Notes: generated by a model from the letters alone, not told the origin. A DNA stretch of 64,000 bases from Hymenobacter sp. GOD-10R (GCF_035609205.1 NZ_CP141184.1:6691971-6755970); one strand, 5' to 3'. Shown: positions 44,475 to 53,531, numbered from the stretch's first letter. A program made the numbers and translations.

Positions 44475-46493
44475 ATGAACAAGCTCTTTTTCGCCGTTCT
44501 CGCCATCATGCTAGCCGCCGTGCTGCTAGCTCGCGGCCAACAGTCAAATCCTACGAAAGCAAACCCTCTTGTAGCTAAGTCTGTGGCCGATACGCTCATG
44601 GTTCACGGGCGCGTCACGGACAAAACCGGCCAAGGAATACCCAGCGTGATGGTGCTGGCGAAGGACTCTAAAACGAGTGGTTTGACTGATGTCAATGGTA
44701 ACTACCGCTTAATCCTTTCGAAAAGTAGTAAGACGTTAGTGTTTAGCCAGATTGGGTACATCACGATCGAAAAAGCTATTGACAAACAGCATACTATCAA
44801 CGTAACCCTCAAAGAAGACGCAAGGCAGCTGAATGAAACCGTCGTGGTGGCTTATGGTACCAAAAGAGTACTAACAGGCAGAGTTAGCGGCGTGGCCGTT
44901 ACAAAAAGACGTGCAAATGCACCTAGCAAATCAGGTAAGTACGAAGCAGTGCCTGACCTAAGTGGGCTTGAAGGTGGAACTGGTACCGAGCCTGCGCAAA
45001 ACATTGTTAAAAACAAGGTATTTACCTACGTAGAGCGAATTCCGGTATTTCGTGCACCGGAAAACCGCGAGTCGTATTCTAAAATTCAAGAGAACAGCTT
45101 CCACTCCGCCCGGCAAGAACCCTTAAGCACCTTCTCCATCGACGTTGATGCGGCGAGCTACGCCAACGTGCGGCGATTCCTCAACCAAGGCCAGCGCCCA
45201 CCGCGCGACGCTGTGCGCATCGAGGAAATGGTGAACTACTTCACTTACGACTACCCGCAGTCCACCGGCACCGAGCCCTTCTCCGTCACCACGGAGCTAG
45301 CTGCCTGCCCTTGGAACCCGCAACACCAGCTGGTGCACATAGGCTTGCAAGGCCGCAAGGTGGAGACTCAGAACTTACCGCCAGCCAATCTGGTGTTCCT
45401 CATCGACGTATCGGGTTCGATGATGAACGCCGACAAGCTGCCGTTGGTGCAAGCTAGCTTACGGTTGCTAGTGAAGGAGTTGCGCCCGCAGGACAAGGTA
45501 GCAATGGTAGTGTATGCCGGCGCAGCAGGCTTGGTACTGCCCCCAACTTCTGGTGCGCAGCGGGAGAAAATCCTAGGTGCCATCGACCAATTGCAGGCGG
45601 GTGGCTCCACGGCTGGCGGCGCGGGCTTGCGCCTAGCGTATCGTGTCGCTCGTGAGCAGTTCCAGAAAGGCGGCAACAACCGCGTGATTCTCGCCACCGA
45701 CGGCGACTTCAACGTGGGCGAGCAAAGCAACGACGCTATGGAACAGCTCGTTACGCAAGAGCGTGAGTCAGGCGTGTTCCTCACGGTGCTTGGCGTAGGC
45801 GAAGGCAACTTGCAGGACAGTAAAATGGAGTTGCTCGCCGACAAAGGCAACGGCAACTACGCATACCTCGACAACCTCGACGAAGCGCACCGGGTGCTGG
45901 TGCGGCAGTTTGGCGGCACGCTGTTCACTATTGCCAAAGACGTGAAGCTACAACTCGAATTCAACCCGGCCCGCGTGCAGCAATATCGCCTGATCGGCTA
46001 CGAGAATCGCACCCTCGCCGCCGAGGACTTCAATAACGACCGCAAAGATGCCGGCGAGCTAGGCTCCGGCCACACCGTCACGGCTCTCTACGAAGTTGTG
46101 CCCGTGGGTGCGCCGCCAGTAGTAGATAAGCTTAAGTATCAGCCTACTGCGACCGTCACGTCGGGAGCTAACTCTGCCGATGTAATGACGGTGAAGTTGC
46201 GCTACAAAGAGCCACAGGGCACCACGAGCCGCCTGCTAGAGCGGAGCCTACGCGGCACGGCTAACCCTATCGATAAGGCTTCCGAAAACCTGCGCTTTGC
46301 CGCCGCAGTGGCGCAATTTGGTATGCTCCTGCGCCAATCCGATTACCTAGGTTCGGCTACGTATGCCAACACCATCAACCTAGCCAGCGGCGCCCGGGGC
46401 AAAGACCCGGAAGGCTACCGCGCTGAGCTGGTGCGGCTGGTGAAAATGGCGGAAGGCTTGCGGCCCGATGCGCAGGTTTATGGAGCCCGTTAG
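44475..46493 (+). CDS. von Willebrand A protein with SusC-like N-terminal module
   Basis: A 672-residue exported protein. ATG at 44475 (MNKLFFAVLAIML) gives a signal peptide; the reading from 44376 adds 33 residues. Residues about 40-130 form a carboxypeptidase-regulatory module (VHGRVTDKTGQGIPSVMVLA) followed by LNETVVVAYGTKRVL, a SusC-type sequence. The YfbK-like VWA core follows: FHSARQEPLSTFSIDVDAAS, a MIDAS site at DVSGSM (about residue 310), LATDGDFNVGEQ, and the C-terminal DUF3520-type region with VTALYEVVPVGAPP. Tandem paralogue with the next gene. Role unknown; likely surface adhesion or signalling. Confidence 0.9.
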   Translation: MNKLFFAVLAIMLAAVLLARGQQSNPTKANPLVAKSVADTLMVHGRVTDKTGQGIPSVMVLAKDSKTSGLTDVNGNYRLILSKSSKTLVFSQIGYITIEKAIDKQHTINVTLKEDARQLNETVVVAYGTKRVLTGRVSGVAVTKRRANAPSKSGKYEAVPDLSGLEGGTGTEPAQNIVKNKVFTYVERIPVFRAPENRESYSKIQENSFHSARQEPLSTFSIDVDAASYANVRRFLNQGQRPPRDAVRIEEMVNYFTYDYPQSTGTEPFSVTTELAACPWNPQHQLVHIGLQGRKVETQNLPPANLVFLIDVSGSMMNADKLPLVQASLRLLVKELRPQDKVAMVVYAGAAGLVLPPTSGAQREKILGAIDQLQAGGSTAGGAGLRLAYRVAREQFQKGGNNRVILATDGDFNVGEQSNDAMEQLVTQERESGVFLTVLGVGEGNLQDSKMELLADKGNGNYAYLDNLDEAHRVLVRQFGGTLFTIAKDVKLQLEFNPARVQQYRLIGYENRTLAAEDFNNDRKDAGELGSGHTVTALYEVVPVGAPPVVDKLKYQPTATVTSGANSADVMTVKLRYKEPQGTTSRLLERSLRGTANPIDKASENLRFAAAVAQFGMLLRQSDYLGSATYANTINLASGARGKDPEGYRAELVRLVKMAEGLRPDAQVYGAR

Positions 46494-46812
46494 GTGGTCG
46501 AAAGCGTCGCGTCGTGGCTCCAGAAAACCAACAAGAACGCACGGTCTTCAGGATAATTGTGCAGGGAAAATTAAAGTTGAAAAGTTCGAAAAGTGTGGGT
46601 TACATCGGCTGTAAAACTGGTATAAACCTATGCCAAGCAGCGCTGCTTGTGTCTGACTGTCAGATGTATATGGCTAAGCTAGGCGGCCGCTTTTCTCGCG
46701 CAATGAAAAGCCGCTGCGCCTAGTGTTCCGCGCCGGCGAGCTAGCCCGTTTATGCGCAACGGTCTGACTTTGCCCCCGCGAGTAGTACTTCCTCCATTTC
46801 CAACCACATCCT

Positions 46813-48453
46813 ATGAAACTGCACCACCTGCTGCCCCTGGGGCTGCTGGCAACGGCTACGCTTTTGCCTAGCTGCCACCAACAGCAACCCGTCGAAAAAC
46901 AAGTTGCCGTAAATGAAATGATAATGGTTCCGCCCGTTCCTTCGGCTCCACTACCTCGTGCATACGAATCAACAGTTAACAATACACCTGTTTCAGACGC
47001 AGGTATAGCTAGCTCAGCTGAGGGCGAGTCGTATGCTAAGGTTCCGGAAAACAGCTTCTTATCGGCGAAGCAAGCGCCGCTCAGTACGTTCTCGATTGAT
47101 GTTGATCCGGCTTCTTATAGCAACGTGCGCCGCTTCCTAACAGAAAACAACGCCCTCCCACCCGCCGCTGCCGTGCGGACCGAGGAGCTTATTAACTACT
47201 TCCACTACGATTATCCTGCTGCGCCTGCCAATGTGCCGTGCACGCTCACGACTGAAGTTGCGACGTGCCCTTGGAATGCGCAGCACCAGCTAGCCCTCGT
47301 GGGTGTACAAGGCCGCGACGTGCCCACCGACCAACTGCCGCCTGCCAACTTAGTTTTCTTGCTCGATGTATCGGGCTCAATGGATCAACCAGATAAGCTG
47401 CCATTGCTGAAAGAGTCGTTTCGTTTGTTGGTCAAATCGTTGCGGCCACAGGACTACATTTCCATCGTGGTATATGCCGGCGCCGCGGGCCTCGTGTTGC
47501 CTCCAACTCCTGGCTCTGAGCCGGAAACTATCCTAGAAGCGCTAGATAAACTAGAAGCAGGCGGCTCCACGGCCGGCGGAGAAGGCATTCGGCTGGCCTA
47601 CGAAGTGGCTCGCCAAAACTTCCGCACCAGCGCCAACAACCGCGTCGTGCTCGCCACGGATGGAGATTTCAACGTGGGTGAGCAGTCAGAAGAGGCATTA
47701 GAACAATTGATTACGCAACAGCGCCAATCGGGCATTTTTCTCTCCGTGCTAGGTTTTGGCGAAGGCAACTTGCAGGACAGCAAGATGGAGTTGCTGGCCG
47801 ACAAAGGCAATGGCAACTACGCCTACATTGATAACCTATCGGAAGGGCGGCGCGTGCTGGTGCAACAGTTTGGCGGCACGCTCTTTACGCTTGCCAAAGA
47901 CGTAAAAATTCAGGTCGAGTTCAATCCGGCGCGGGTGCGAGAATACCGTCTGATCGGCTACGAGAACCGCATGTTGAAAGACGAAGACTTCAATAACGAC
48001 CGCAAAGACGCCGGTGAGCTAGGTGCTGGGCAGCAGGTAACTGCCCTCTACGAAATTGTGCCCGTGGATGCCCCACCTACAATAGACAAACTGAAGTATC
48101 AATCAACCGTCGTAGCAACTCCGGCCGCCAACTCTGCCGATATCATGACGGTGAAGCTGCGCTACCAAGAACCGCAAGGTCATCAAAGTCAGCTACTAGC
48201 CAGAGAGTTGCGCGGGGCAGTGCCATCCATCGATCGTGCTTCCGACAACCTGCGCTTTGCCGCCGCCGTGGCGCAGTTTGGTATGCTCCTGCGCCAGTCT
48301 GACTACCGCGGCCAGGCTACTTATGCTAATACAACCGACCTAGCTAGCAGCGCCCGCCGCTCCGACCCTGATGGTTACCGTGCGCAATTTTTGGAGCTGG
48401 TCCGAAAAGCTGCCGACTTAAGTGTGACTACTGCCACAACTGAAACCCGCTAA
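46813..48453 (+). CDS. von Willebrand A lipoprotein (YfbK-like)
   Basis: A 546-residue lipoprotein: the signal ends LLATATLLPSC, lipidation at residue 21. The VWA module repeats the paralogue before it nearly block for block: FLSAKQAPLSTFSIDVDPAS, DVSGSMDQPDKL (MIDAS, about residue 185), LATDGDFNVGEQSEEALEQL and GNYAYIDNLSEG. It lacks the carboxypeptidase-regulatory/SusC-like module of the neighbour. The two probably arose by tandem duplication, with the first gaining or the second losing the N-terminal module. A terminator follows. Function unknown; in other bacteria such proteins associate with MoxR-type systems, not seen here. Confidence 0.92.
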   Translation: MKLHHLLPLGLLATATLLPSCHQQQPVEKQVAVNEMIMVPPVPSAPLPRAYESTVNNTPVSDAGIASSAEGESYAKVPENSFLSAKQAPLSTFSIDVDPASYSNVRRFLTENNALPPAAAVRTEELINYFHYDYPAAPANVPCTLTTEVATCPWNAQHQLALVGVQGRDVPTDQLPPANLVFLLDVSGSMDQPDKLPLLKESFRLLVKSLRPQDYISIVVYAGAAGLVLPPTPGSEPETILEALDKLEAGGSTAGGEGIRLAYEVARQNFRTSANNRVVLATDGDFNVGEQSEEALEQLITQQRQSGIFLSVLGFGEGNLQDSKMELLADKGNGNYAYIDNLSEGRRVLVQQFGGTLFTLAKDVKIQVEFNPARVREYRLIGYENRMLKDEDFNNDRKDAGELGAGQQVTALYEIVPVDAPPTIDKLKYQSTVVATPAANSADIMTVKLRYQEPQGHQSQLLARELRGAVPSIDRASDNLRFAAAVAQFGMLLRQSDYRGQATYANTTDLASSARRSDPDGYRAQFLELVRKAADLSVTTATTETR

Positions 48454-48474
48454 TACTACTCACCACGCCAAAAA

Positions 48475-48502
48475 GCCCCACTGCATTGCGGTGGGGTTTT
48501 TT
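48475..48502 (+). terminator. Terminator after the vWA lipoprotein
   Basis: GCCCCACTGC and GCGGTGGGG arms followed by TTTTTT, about 22 bases beyond the stop. Confidence 0.85.
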
Positions 48503-48531
48503 ATTTGGCAGTGGAAAAGGAGTAATGGAAA

Positions 48532-49290
48532 CTAGAACGAGAAACTCGCCGAGGCTTTGAAGACCCGGTTTTGAGAATCGTAACGGTTGCTGTTGTCGAG
48601 CGAGGAGAGACCGTAGTCGTAGCCGGCGCTTAGGCCTAGGCCGTTGTGGAACTGATAGCCTAGGCCACCCACCACGCCAAGATCGAGGGAGCGAAACTGG
48701 TCTTTTACATCGATATCTTTCTGATAAGCAGATGCTTCACCATTGCCCGAGGTCACGTGCACGTTGCCTTTGGCTAGGTACGAAGCCTGCGGACCAGCAT
48801 AGAGGTAGAAGCCCTTCGTGACGTACGCTTTAAGCAACACCGGCACATCAATGTAGCTCATGCGCGCCGTAGCTGAGCCTTGCTGAAGGTTAATAACCTC
48901 GCCCTGCTCAACGGGCACGGTGCCCATTGCCGTGACACCTTTTTGCGAGTACAACACGCCCGGTTCGATGGCGAAGTGCTTGCCCATCAGAATGCTGGCG
49001 TACAAACCGGCGTGGAAGCCCGTCCGAGTATCTTTGGCTAGGGCCGCGTTGGATAGCTGGCTGGTCGCAATCAACGCTTGAGCCGCTTCGCCAGACCAGT
49101 CGGATACGTTCAAGCCAGCTCGTACCCCAAACTTGATATTGCGGGCCTTGCTTGGGTGTACAGGCGCCTCATAATAAGTATATACCGGCCGATGGATAGG
49201 CTTAAATACTTGAGCATAAGCGCTTGACAGAGAAGCGGAAACCAAAAGAATAGCCACAGCGGCGCGGCCGCAAAGACGCAGGAAGTTCAT
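48532..49290 (-). CDS. Outer-membrane beta-barrel (porin-family) protein
   Basis: A 252-residue protein starting with ATG at 49290. The signal peptide ends SSAYAQ. Alternating amphipathic strands of an eight-stranded OMP_b-brl_2/PorT-like barrel follow: IKFGVRAGLNVSDWSGE, FAIEPGVLYSQKGV, SYIDVPVLLKAYVTKGFYL and GLGLSAGYDYGLSSLDN, with a terminal Phe (ASASFSF) as recognised by BamA. Function unknown; often a surface structural protein. Confidence 0.92.
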   Translation of the reverse strand: MNFLRLCGRAAVAILLVSASLSSAYAQVFKPIHRPVYTYYEAPVHPSKARNIKFGVRAGLNVSDWSGEAAQALIATSQLSNAALAKDTRTGFHAGLYASILMGKHFAIEPGVLYSQKGVTAMGTVPVEQGEVINLQQGSATARMSYIDVPVLLKAYVTKGFYLYAGPQASYLAKGNVHVTSGNGEASAYQKDIDVKDQFRSLDLGVVGGLGYQFHNGLGLSAGYDYGLSSLDNSNRYDSQNRVFKASASFSF

Positions 49291-49972
49291 AGCTCGAAAA
49301 CAGAGGAAGTGGAAAGAAGAATACGCCAGCGCTTACTCTTGCGCGCTACTCAGTGGCTGGGCGTTGTGCTAGGTATATTTGAAAAATCGTGCCAAATCGT
49401 GAAATAATACCGTGCTCATTTGCTAACTAACATTCGTTCAGTGATTTGAATGTGAATAGTTATCATAGGCAAAGTTCTATAAACGACGCATGAACAGAGA
49501 TTAGCTCCTACTTACTATCAGAATGTTGCTGTTCTAAGCAGTAAGCTTGGGTGATTGCCCATGAACGCGCTATAGCAGCATAATATTTTACGAAGCCTTG
49601 TTGATCGACCTGCAACGTCGCCTACTTGCATCTCTATTGCTACTACACAAGCCGTCAATTCGATCAGCGGGAGAAACCTCGTGTGTGATCGTTACAACTA
49701 CTACCTAACGTCAGCATGCGAGATTTTCCGGCTGGTCGAATTGACGTTCTTTTCGCTATTGCGTGCTAGTAGGCTGGGTGCTTAGTACCACAGTTGTCTC
49801 ACTATAGCTAGGTCTTCCAACGATGCCATGAGCATTCAATGACCAGACGCAAGTAGGCGGCTCCGCAGCCTTTCTGAAAAATTTTTCAAGGTGCTTGTAA
49901 CGTTTGGCGCTGGGACCGGTACTCCTGACAAATTTCCGAAAAACACACCCTCTTACCCCTAACGAAACTCTG
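49291..49972. other. Gene-free region before the second ECF sigma gene
   Basis: About 680 bases between divergent genes with no supported ORF. It holds a short direct repeat of AAATCGTG at about 49385 and 49395 and otherwise nothing I recognise. It presumably contains the promoters of the barrel gene (minus) and of the ECF/anti-sigma operon (plus). No TTTG/TAnnTTTG pair at standard spacing was seen. Confidence 0.6.
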
Positions 49973-50506
49973 GTGGAAACAACCGACGAGGCACTGATGA
50001 CGCAGGTACAGGCCGACAACCTGGACCAACTCGTGCCGCTGTTCGAGCGCTACCACCAGCCGTTGTTCAGCTTCCTGTGCCGGCTCACCGGCGACCGGGA
50101 GGTGAGCCAAGACCTGACCCAGAATGTGTTCTACCGCGTGTTGAAATACCGCGCTAGCTACCACGCCGGTCAGCCGTTTCGGGCCTGGATCTACCAGCTT
50201 GCCCGCAACGTGCACACCGACCACTGGCAGCAAAACCGCCGCCCCACCTCCGACGTGGAGCAAGTGGAGCACACCGCTAGCTACGGGCGTTCGGCCCTGG
50301 CCCAAGCCGCCGTCACCGACCGGGATGCGGCGTTGCAGGAAGCCCTAGCCCTGCTGCCTCCCGATCAGCGGGAAATCTTGGTGCTGCACCGCTTCCAGGG
50401 TTTCGACTACGCCGAAATCGGAGAGCTGCTGGGCTGCACCGCCGGAGCTGCCCGCGTGAAAGCGCACCGCGCCTTGGAAGCGTTGCGTAAAATTTACTTC
50501 AGTTGA
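49973..50506 (+). CDS. ECF sigma factor
   Basis: A 177-residue sigma-70 family factor. The start is taken as GTG at 49973 (VETTDEALM); ATG at 49997 and TTG at 49904 are alternatives, and the choice is uncertain. Region 2: LVPLFERYHQPLFSFLCRLT with DREVSQDLTQNVFYRVLKY; region 4: LALLPPDQREILVLHRFQGF and DYAEIGELLGCTAGAARVKA. The next gene, 14 bases downstream, is a ZAS-type anti-sigma, and two DUF4097 genes follow, so this is the head of an envelope-signalling operon. Confidence 0.93.
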   Translation: METTDEALMTQVQADNLDQLVPLFERYHQPLFSFLCRLTGDREVSQDLTQNVFYRVLKYRASYHAGQPFRAWIYQLARNVHTDHWQQNRRPTSDVEQVEHTASYGRSALAQAAVTDRDAALQEALALLPPDQREILVLHRFQGFDYAEIGELLGCTAGAARVKAHRALEALRKIYFS

Positions 50507-50520
50507 TTATCCTTAGTACC

Positions 50521-51381
50521 ATGCATACGTCTTTCACCTCTCACGATCTGCCTGCTTCCTGCGCCGCGCTGGAAGACTTGCTGCCGGCCTACGCCGAGGG
50601 CGAGCTAGCCCCGGCGGAGCAGGCCCAAGTGGAAGCACACCTAGCTACTTGCCTAGCATGCCAAGCGAAAGTAGCCCAGTACCAGACCCTAGCTGAAGAT
50701 TTGGTTGGCTTACCCCTCGCCTGCCCCACACCAGAGATGCGCACCGACTTTATGGCGATGCTGCAATGCGAAAAAGTTGCTTTATCAACGGCGCCAACCG
50801 CACCAGTTGCGAAAGCCGAACCGAAAGTTGAGCAGGAAGCTAAGGTGATATCGATGTGGAGCCGGCCTGCTACGCGGCAATGGTTGCAAATAGCCGCTAG
50901 CATCCTGCTGGTAGCCGTGGGTGTGGTGCTGGGAATGACGTTGCGCCCTAGTGCTGACCAGCTTGCCGCGAATCAAACGCGTAAGCCTTCCTTGGCTACC
51001 CAACTGGCCACGGCAGCCACCCAGCCCGCTACCGCCAGCGACCGGATTCAGCTGGTGAGCAACGCACCCGCCTCCGACCAACAGAGTGATGCTACCGTGT
51101 TGGTACTCGTTAATACGCTTAACACCGACGCCAACCCCAACGTGCGCCTAGCTGCTTGCGAAGCGCTCTACCGCCTTCGCAAAGACCCGCGCGTGGGTCC
51201 GGCGCTGGTACGTTCGCTGCCCTTGCAGACCGACCCTAACGTGCAGATTACCCTGATTGAGCTGCTCGTGGAGCTGCGCACTCCCGAAGCAGTGCCCCAA
51301 TTAGAACGCCTTGCCCAACGCCGCGACGCCCTGCCGGTCGTGCGCCAGCAGGCAGAGCAAGGCATTGGCTTACTGATCTAA
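50521..51381 (+). CDS. Anti-sigma factor with C-terminal HEAT-like repeats
   Basis: A 286-residue membrane protein. ATG at 50521 (MHTSFTSHD) is chosen over TTG at 50503. Residues 15-45 carry the ZAS zinc site (EAHLATCLACQ). One membrane helix lies at about residues 119-138 (IAASILLVAVGVVLGMTL). The outer part ends in two HEAT-like repeats, NTDANPNVRLAACEALYRL and QTDPNVQITLIELLVELRTP. HEAT repeats on an anti-sigma are a common Bacteroidota pattern for binding a periplasmic partner. The two DUF4097 proteins downstream are candidate partners. Confidence 0.9.
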   Translation: MHTSFTSHDLPASCAALEDLLPAYAEGELAPAEQAQVEAHLATCLACQAKVAQYQTLAEDLVGLPLACPTPEMRTDFMAMLQCEKVALSTAPTAPVAKAEPKVEQEAKVISMWSRPATRQWLQIAASILLVAVGVVLGMTLRPSADQLAANQTRKPSLATQLATAATQPATASDRIQLVSNAPASDQQSDATVLVLVNTLNTDANPNVRLAACEALYRLRKDPRVGPALVRSLPLQTDPNVQITLIELLVELRTPEAVPQLERLAQRRDALPVVRQQAEQGIGLLI

Positions 51382-51476
51382 AAATCAATTTCTCACCTAT
51401 TGCTTAGGCTAGTTCGGCCGGATGAAAATGTCCGGCGCAGGCCTCCTTTTGCCCAAAATCAAACCAGTTGTTCCTT

Positions 51477-52259
51477 ATGAAAAAGTCTGTTTTGCTGGCT
51501 GCGGCCAGCCTCGTACTCGCCGCCTCTTCTGCTCTCCACGCCCAGGAATACCGCACCAAGCTAGGCGGAAAGGCAAATAAAATCGTCATCGAAATGCAAG
51601 CCGGCGACGTGAACATAGAAGGAACGGACGGCGACGAAGTAATCATCAAAGGCAATGGCTATGAAGAACCCAACAAGCGCGCGGAAGGCCTGCATCCCGT
51701 CTACAACTCGGCCGTCGACAACACCAAGCTAGGTCTGTCGGTAACCAGCACCGATAACACGCTGCGCATCGTGAAAGCCTCGCGCAAGGATGCTACCTAC
51801 ACCATCCGAGTGCCGCGTCGCGCCGATGTGTCTTTCACCCAAAGCGGCTGGGGTGGCGGTGGCGACTTGTTGCTCCAGAACCTGAATGGCAGCTTAGAAG
51901 TGACCATGAAAAACGCCAGTGCCAAGCTGCTGAACGTGACGGGCCCCGTGGTAGCCAACACCGTGAGCGGCGACATCACCGTGCGCTTTGCTAGTCTCCG
52001 CCCCGAACCTAGCTCCATTTCGGTAGTCAGCGGCGACGTAGATGTGACGCTGCCTAGCAGCAGCAAAACCACTCTTACCATGCGCTCCATTTCCGGTGAA
52101 CTCTACACCGACCTCGACCTGAGCATGGGCAAAGGAACTGGCAACGAGAACATGCGTCAAGTAGGCGGCCAAACGGTAAGCGGCACCCTCAACGGCGGCG
52201 GTACAGCCCTCAGCCTCAAAACGGTAAGCGGCGACGTGTTCGTGCGCAAAGCCAAGTAG
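51477..52259 (+). CDS. DUF4097-family secreted beta-helix protein
   Basis: A 260-residue exported protein. ATG at 51477 (MKKSVLLAAAS) gives a signal peptide ending ALHAQ; TTG at 51468 would add three residues. The mature part is a right-handed repeat of the DUF4097 type: VVANTVSGDITVRFASLR, SISVVSGDVDVTLPSS and LKTVSGDVFVRKAK, with repeating VSGDV/ISGEL units. In other bacteria such proteins sit near ECF operons and are thought to be envelope sensors or targets. It lies 95 bases after the anti-sigma gene. Confidence 0.92.
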   Translation: MKKSVLLAAASLVLAASSALHAQEYRTKLGGKANKIVIEMQAGDVNIEGTDGDEVIIKGNGYEEPNKRAEGLHPVYNSAVDNTKLGLSVTSTDNTLRIVKASRKDATYTIRVPRRADVSFTQSGWGGGGDLLLQNLNGSLEVTMKNASAKLLNVTGPVVANTVSGDITVRFASLRPEPSSISVVSGDVDVTLPSSSKTTLTMRSISGELYTDLDLSMGKGTGNENMRQVGGQTVSGTLNGGGTALSLKTVSGDVFVRKAK

Positions 52260-52271
52260 AACGCCTCAGTC

Positions 52272-52377
52272 CGCTGCCCTAGGCGTTTGGCCGGTTGCCA
52301 CCAGAACAAAGCATAAGAACGACCAAACGGCCGCGGCCAACAACCAGTCCGATGCCTAGGGCTTCGGACCGGCCGAC
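52272..52377. repeat. Intergenic repeat, family C copy (composite)
   Basis: The core at 52345-52377 pairs CCAGTCCGATGCC with GGGCTTCGGACCGG around CTAG. An outer pair, GGCGTTTGGCCGG and CCAAACGGCCGCGG, extends it. The core matches 56262-56303 and 59609-59643. No gene. Confidence 0.7.
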
Positions 52378-52430
52378 CAAACCTCTTCTAAGCTATGAAA
52401 CCTATTCTTTCACCCTCAAAGCCTACCATC

Positions 52431-53201
52431 ATGCGTTCCTCTTTCTTCTCTCTTCTAGTAGCTGGATTCGCGCTGGGCGTAGTGCCTGGTGCAGTAGCCC
52501 AAAAAATTATCGAAAAGAACGCGCCCCTAGCGAAAGGCCAGCGTGTAGTGCTCAACTTGCCGCAGGGCAACGCCATTCGCATCCGGGCGGGTGTCGGCAA
52601 AACCTTGGCCGTGAAAGCGAGCGTCGACATCAACCAGAACAAGCTCAACGATGCACTACTACTGACGCTCACTAACACCAGCGATGCGGTCACCTTGAAT
52701 GCAGAGCTGAACGAGGAAATGCTGAAGGCCTCACCATCCAGCGACTGTCCTGATAACGGCCCACGCACGTACTCCAACTGGTCGAACGGCAAGAAAGGCT
52801 ACTCCATCTGCACCAATATCACCTACGACATCACCGTTCCCGAGGGCATTGACCTAACGGTGAGCACTATCAGTGGCTCCATCGACGTGCAAGGCCCCAC
52901 CGGCGACCTCGACGCCAAATCCATCAGCGGCGACGTGAACGTGAAGGGCGCCACGGCAGCTATCAAAGCTAAATCCATCAGCGGCGCTGTCGATGTAAGT
53001 TGGCCCGCCGCGAAAGGCGCTGAGCTAGCCATGAAGACCATCACCGGCGAAGTGTACACCGATCAGGACATTGTGTTCCAGAACAAGCGCAACAACTCCG
53101 GCCCGGTCGGCTACCAACTGCGCGGCACGCTCAACGGCACTGGTCCGCTTGTGCAGCTAGAGTCGATCAGCAACGACGTGTACTTCCGCAAAACGAAGTA
53201 A
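52431..53201 (+). CDS. Second DUF4097-family secreted protein
   Basis: A 256-residue exported protein. ATG at 52431 (MRSSFFSLLVAG) gives a clean signal peptide ending GAVAQ; an in-frame ATG at 52395 would add 12 residues and is also possible. The DUF4097 repeat is seen in VSTISGSIDVQGPTGDL, AKSISGDVNVKGATAAI and SISGAVDVSWPAAKG. A Cys pair (SSDCPDNG and YSICTNI) may form a disulfide. It is a paralogue of the preceding gene, separated by a family C repeat. Confidence 0.9.
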   Translation: MRSSFFSLLVAGFALGVVPGAVAQKIIEKNAPLAKGQRVVLNLPQGNAIRIRAGVGKTLAVKASVDINQNKLNDALLLTLTNTSDAVTLNAELNEEMLKASPSSDCPDNGPRTYSNWSNGKKGYSICTNITYDITVPEGIDLTVSTISGSIDVQGPTGDLDAKSISGDVNVKGATAAIKAKSISGAVDVSWPAAKGAELAMKTITGEVYTDQDIVFQNKRNNSGPVGYQLRGTLNGTGPLVQLESISNDVYFRKTK

Positions 53202-53232
53202 GCGGCTTGGCTACAGCAAAGCCATAAAGAAC

Positions 53233-53336
53233 GTCATGCTGAGCTTGGCAAAGTATCTCGCATGCTTCGTTGCGGACACTAGAGTTATCAACTAGAGTTA
53301 TCAATACAAGCTAGATGCTCTGTACCTCAGCATGAC
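53233..53336. repeat. Intergenic hairpin repeat, family B copy 3
   Basis: Arms GTCATGCTGAG and CTCAGCATGAC at the two ends; the interior has a short direct repeat of TAGAGTTATCAA at about 53281 and 53293. It matches the start of the family B copies and marks the end of the ECF operon. Confidence 0.75.
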
Positions 53337-53457
53337 AACCTAGGTCAATATCGTTATCAAAGTGCCGAATCAGGAATAGCTACTTCTATCCTATTACCCA
53401 GCCTGCTGCTGAAACAACTACTTCTAAGCAGCCTCTCTTCCCCTAATTCTAAAGGAA

Positions 53458-53531
53458 AACGAAATATTTCGTAGAATAAATTTGGTACTACGAATGTGTT
53501 CGTATATGTTTGAAATACGATAGAATTCGTA
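53458..53531. promoter_or_regulatory. Triple palindromic operator
   Basis: Three 16-base palindromes of consensus (A/T)ACGANNNNNTTCGTA lie at 53458-53473 (AACGAAATATTTCGTA), 53489-53504 (TACGAATGTGTTCGTA) and 53516-53531 (TACGATAGAATTCGTA). The second fills the spacer between the -33 and -7 elements of the receptor promoter; the third covers the start region. Their centres are 31 and 27 bases apart, about three helical turns for the first pair. No regulator of the usual palindrome-binding families is encoded in the window. Control of the receptor gene by a dimeric repressor is the natural reading. Confidence 0.75.
53481..53512 (+). promoter_or_regulatory. Bacteroidota-type promoter of the TonB-dependent receptor gene
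   Basis: TTTG (53481-53484), a 20-base spacer and TATGTTTG (53505-53512) match the Bacteroidota consensus exactly. Its transcript would have a leader of about 210 bases before the ATG at 53730. The spacer is occupied by an operator palindrome. Confidence 0.8.
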
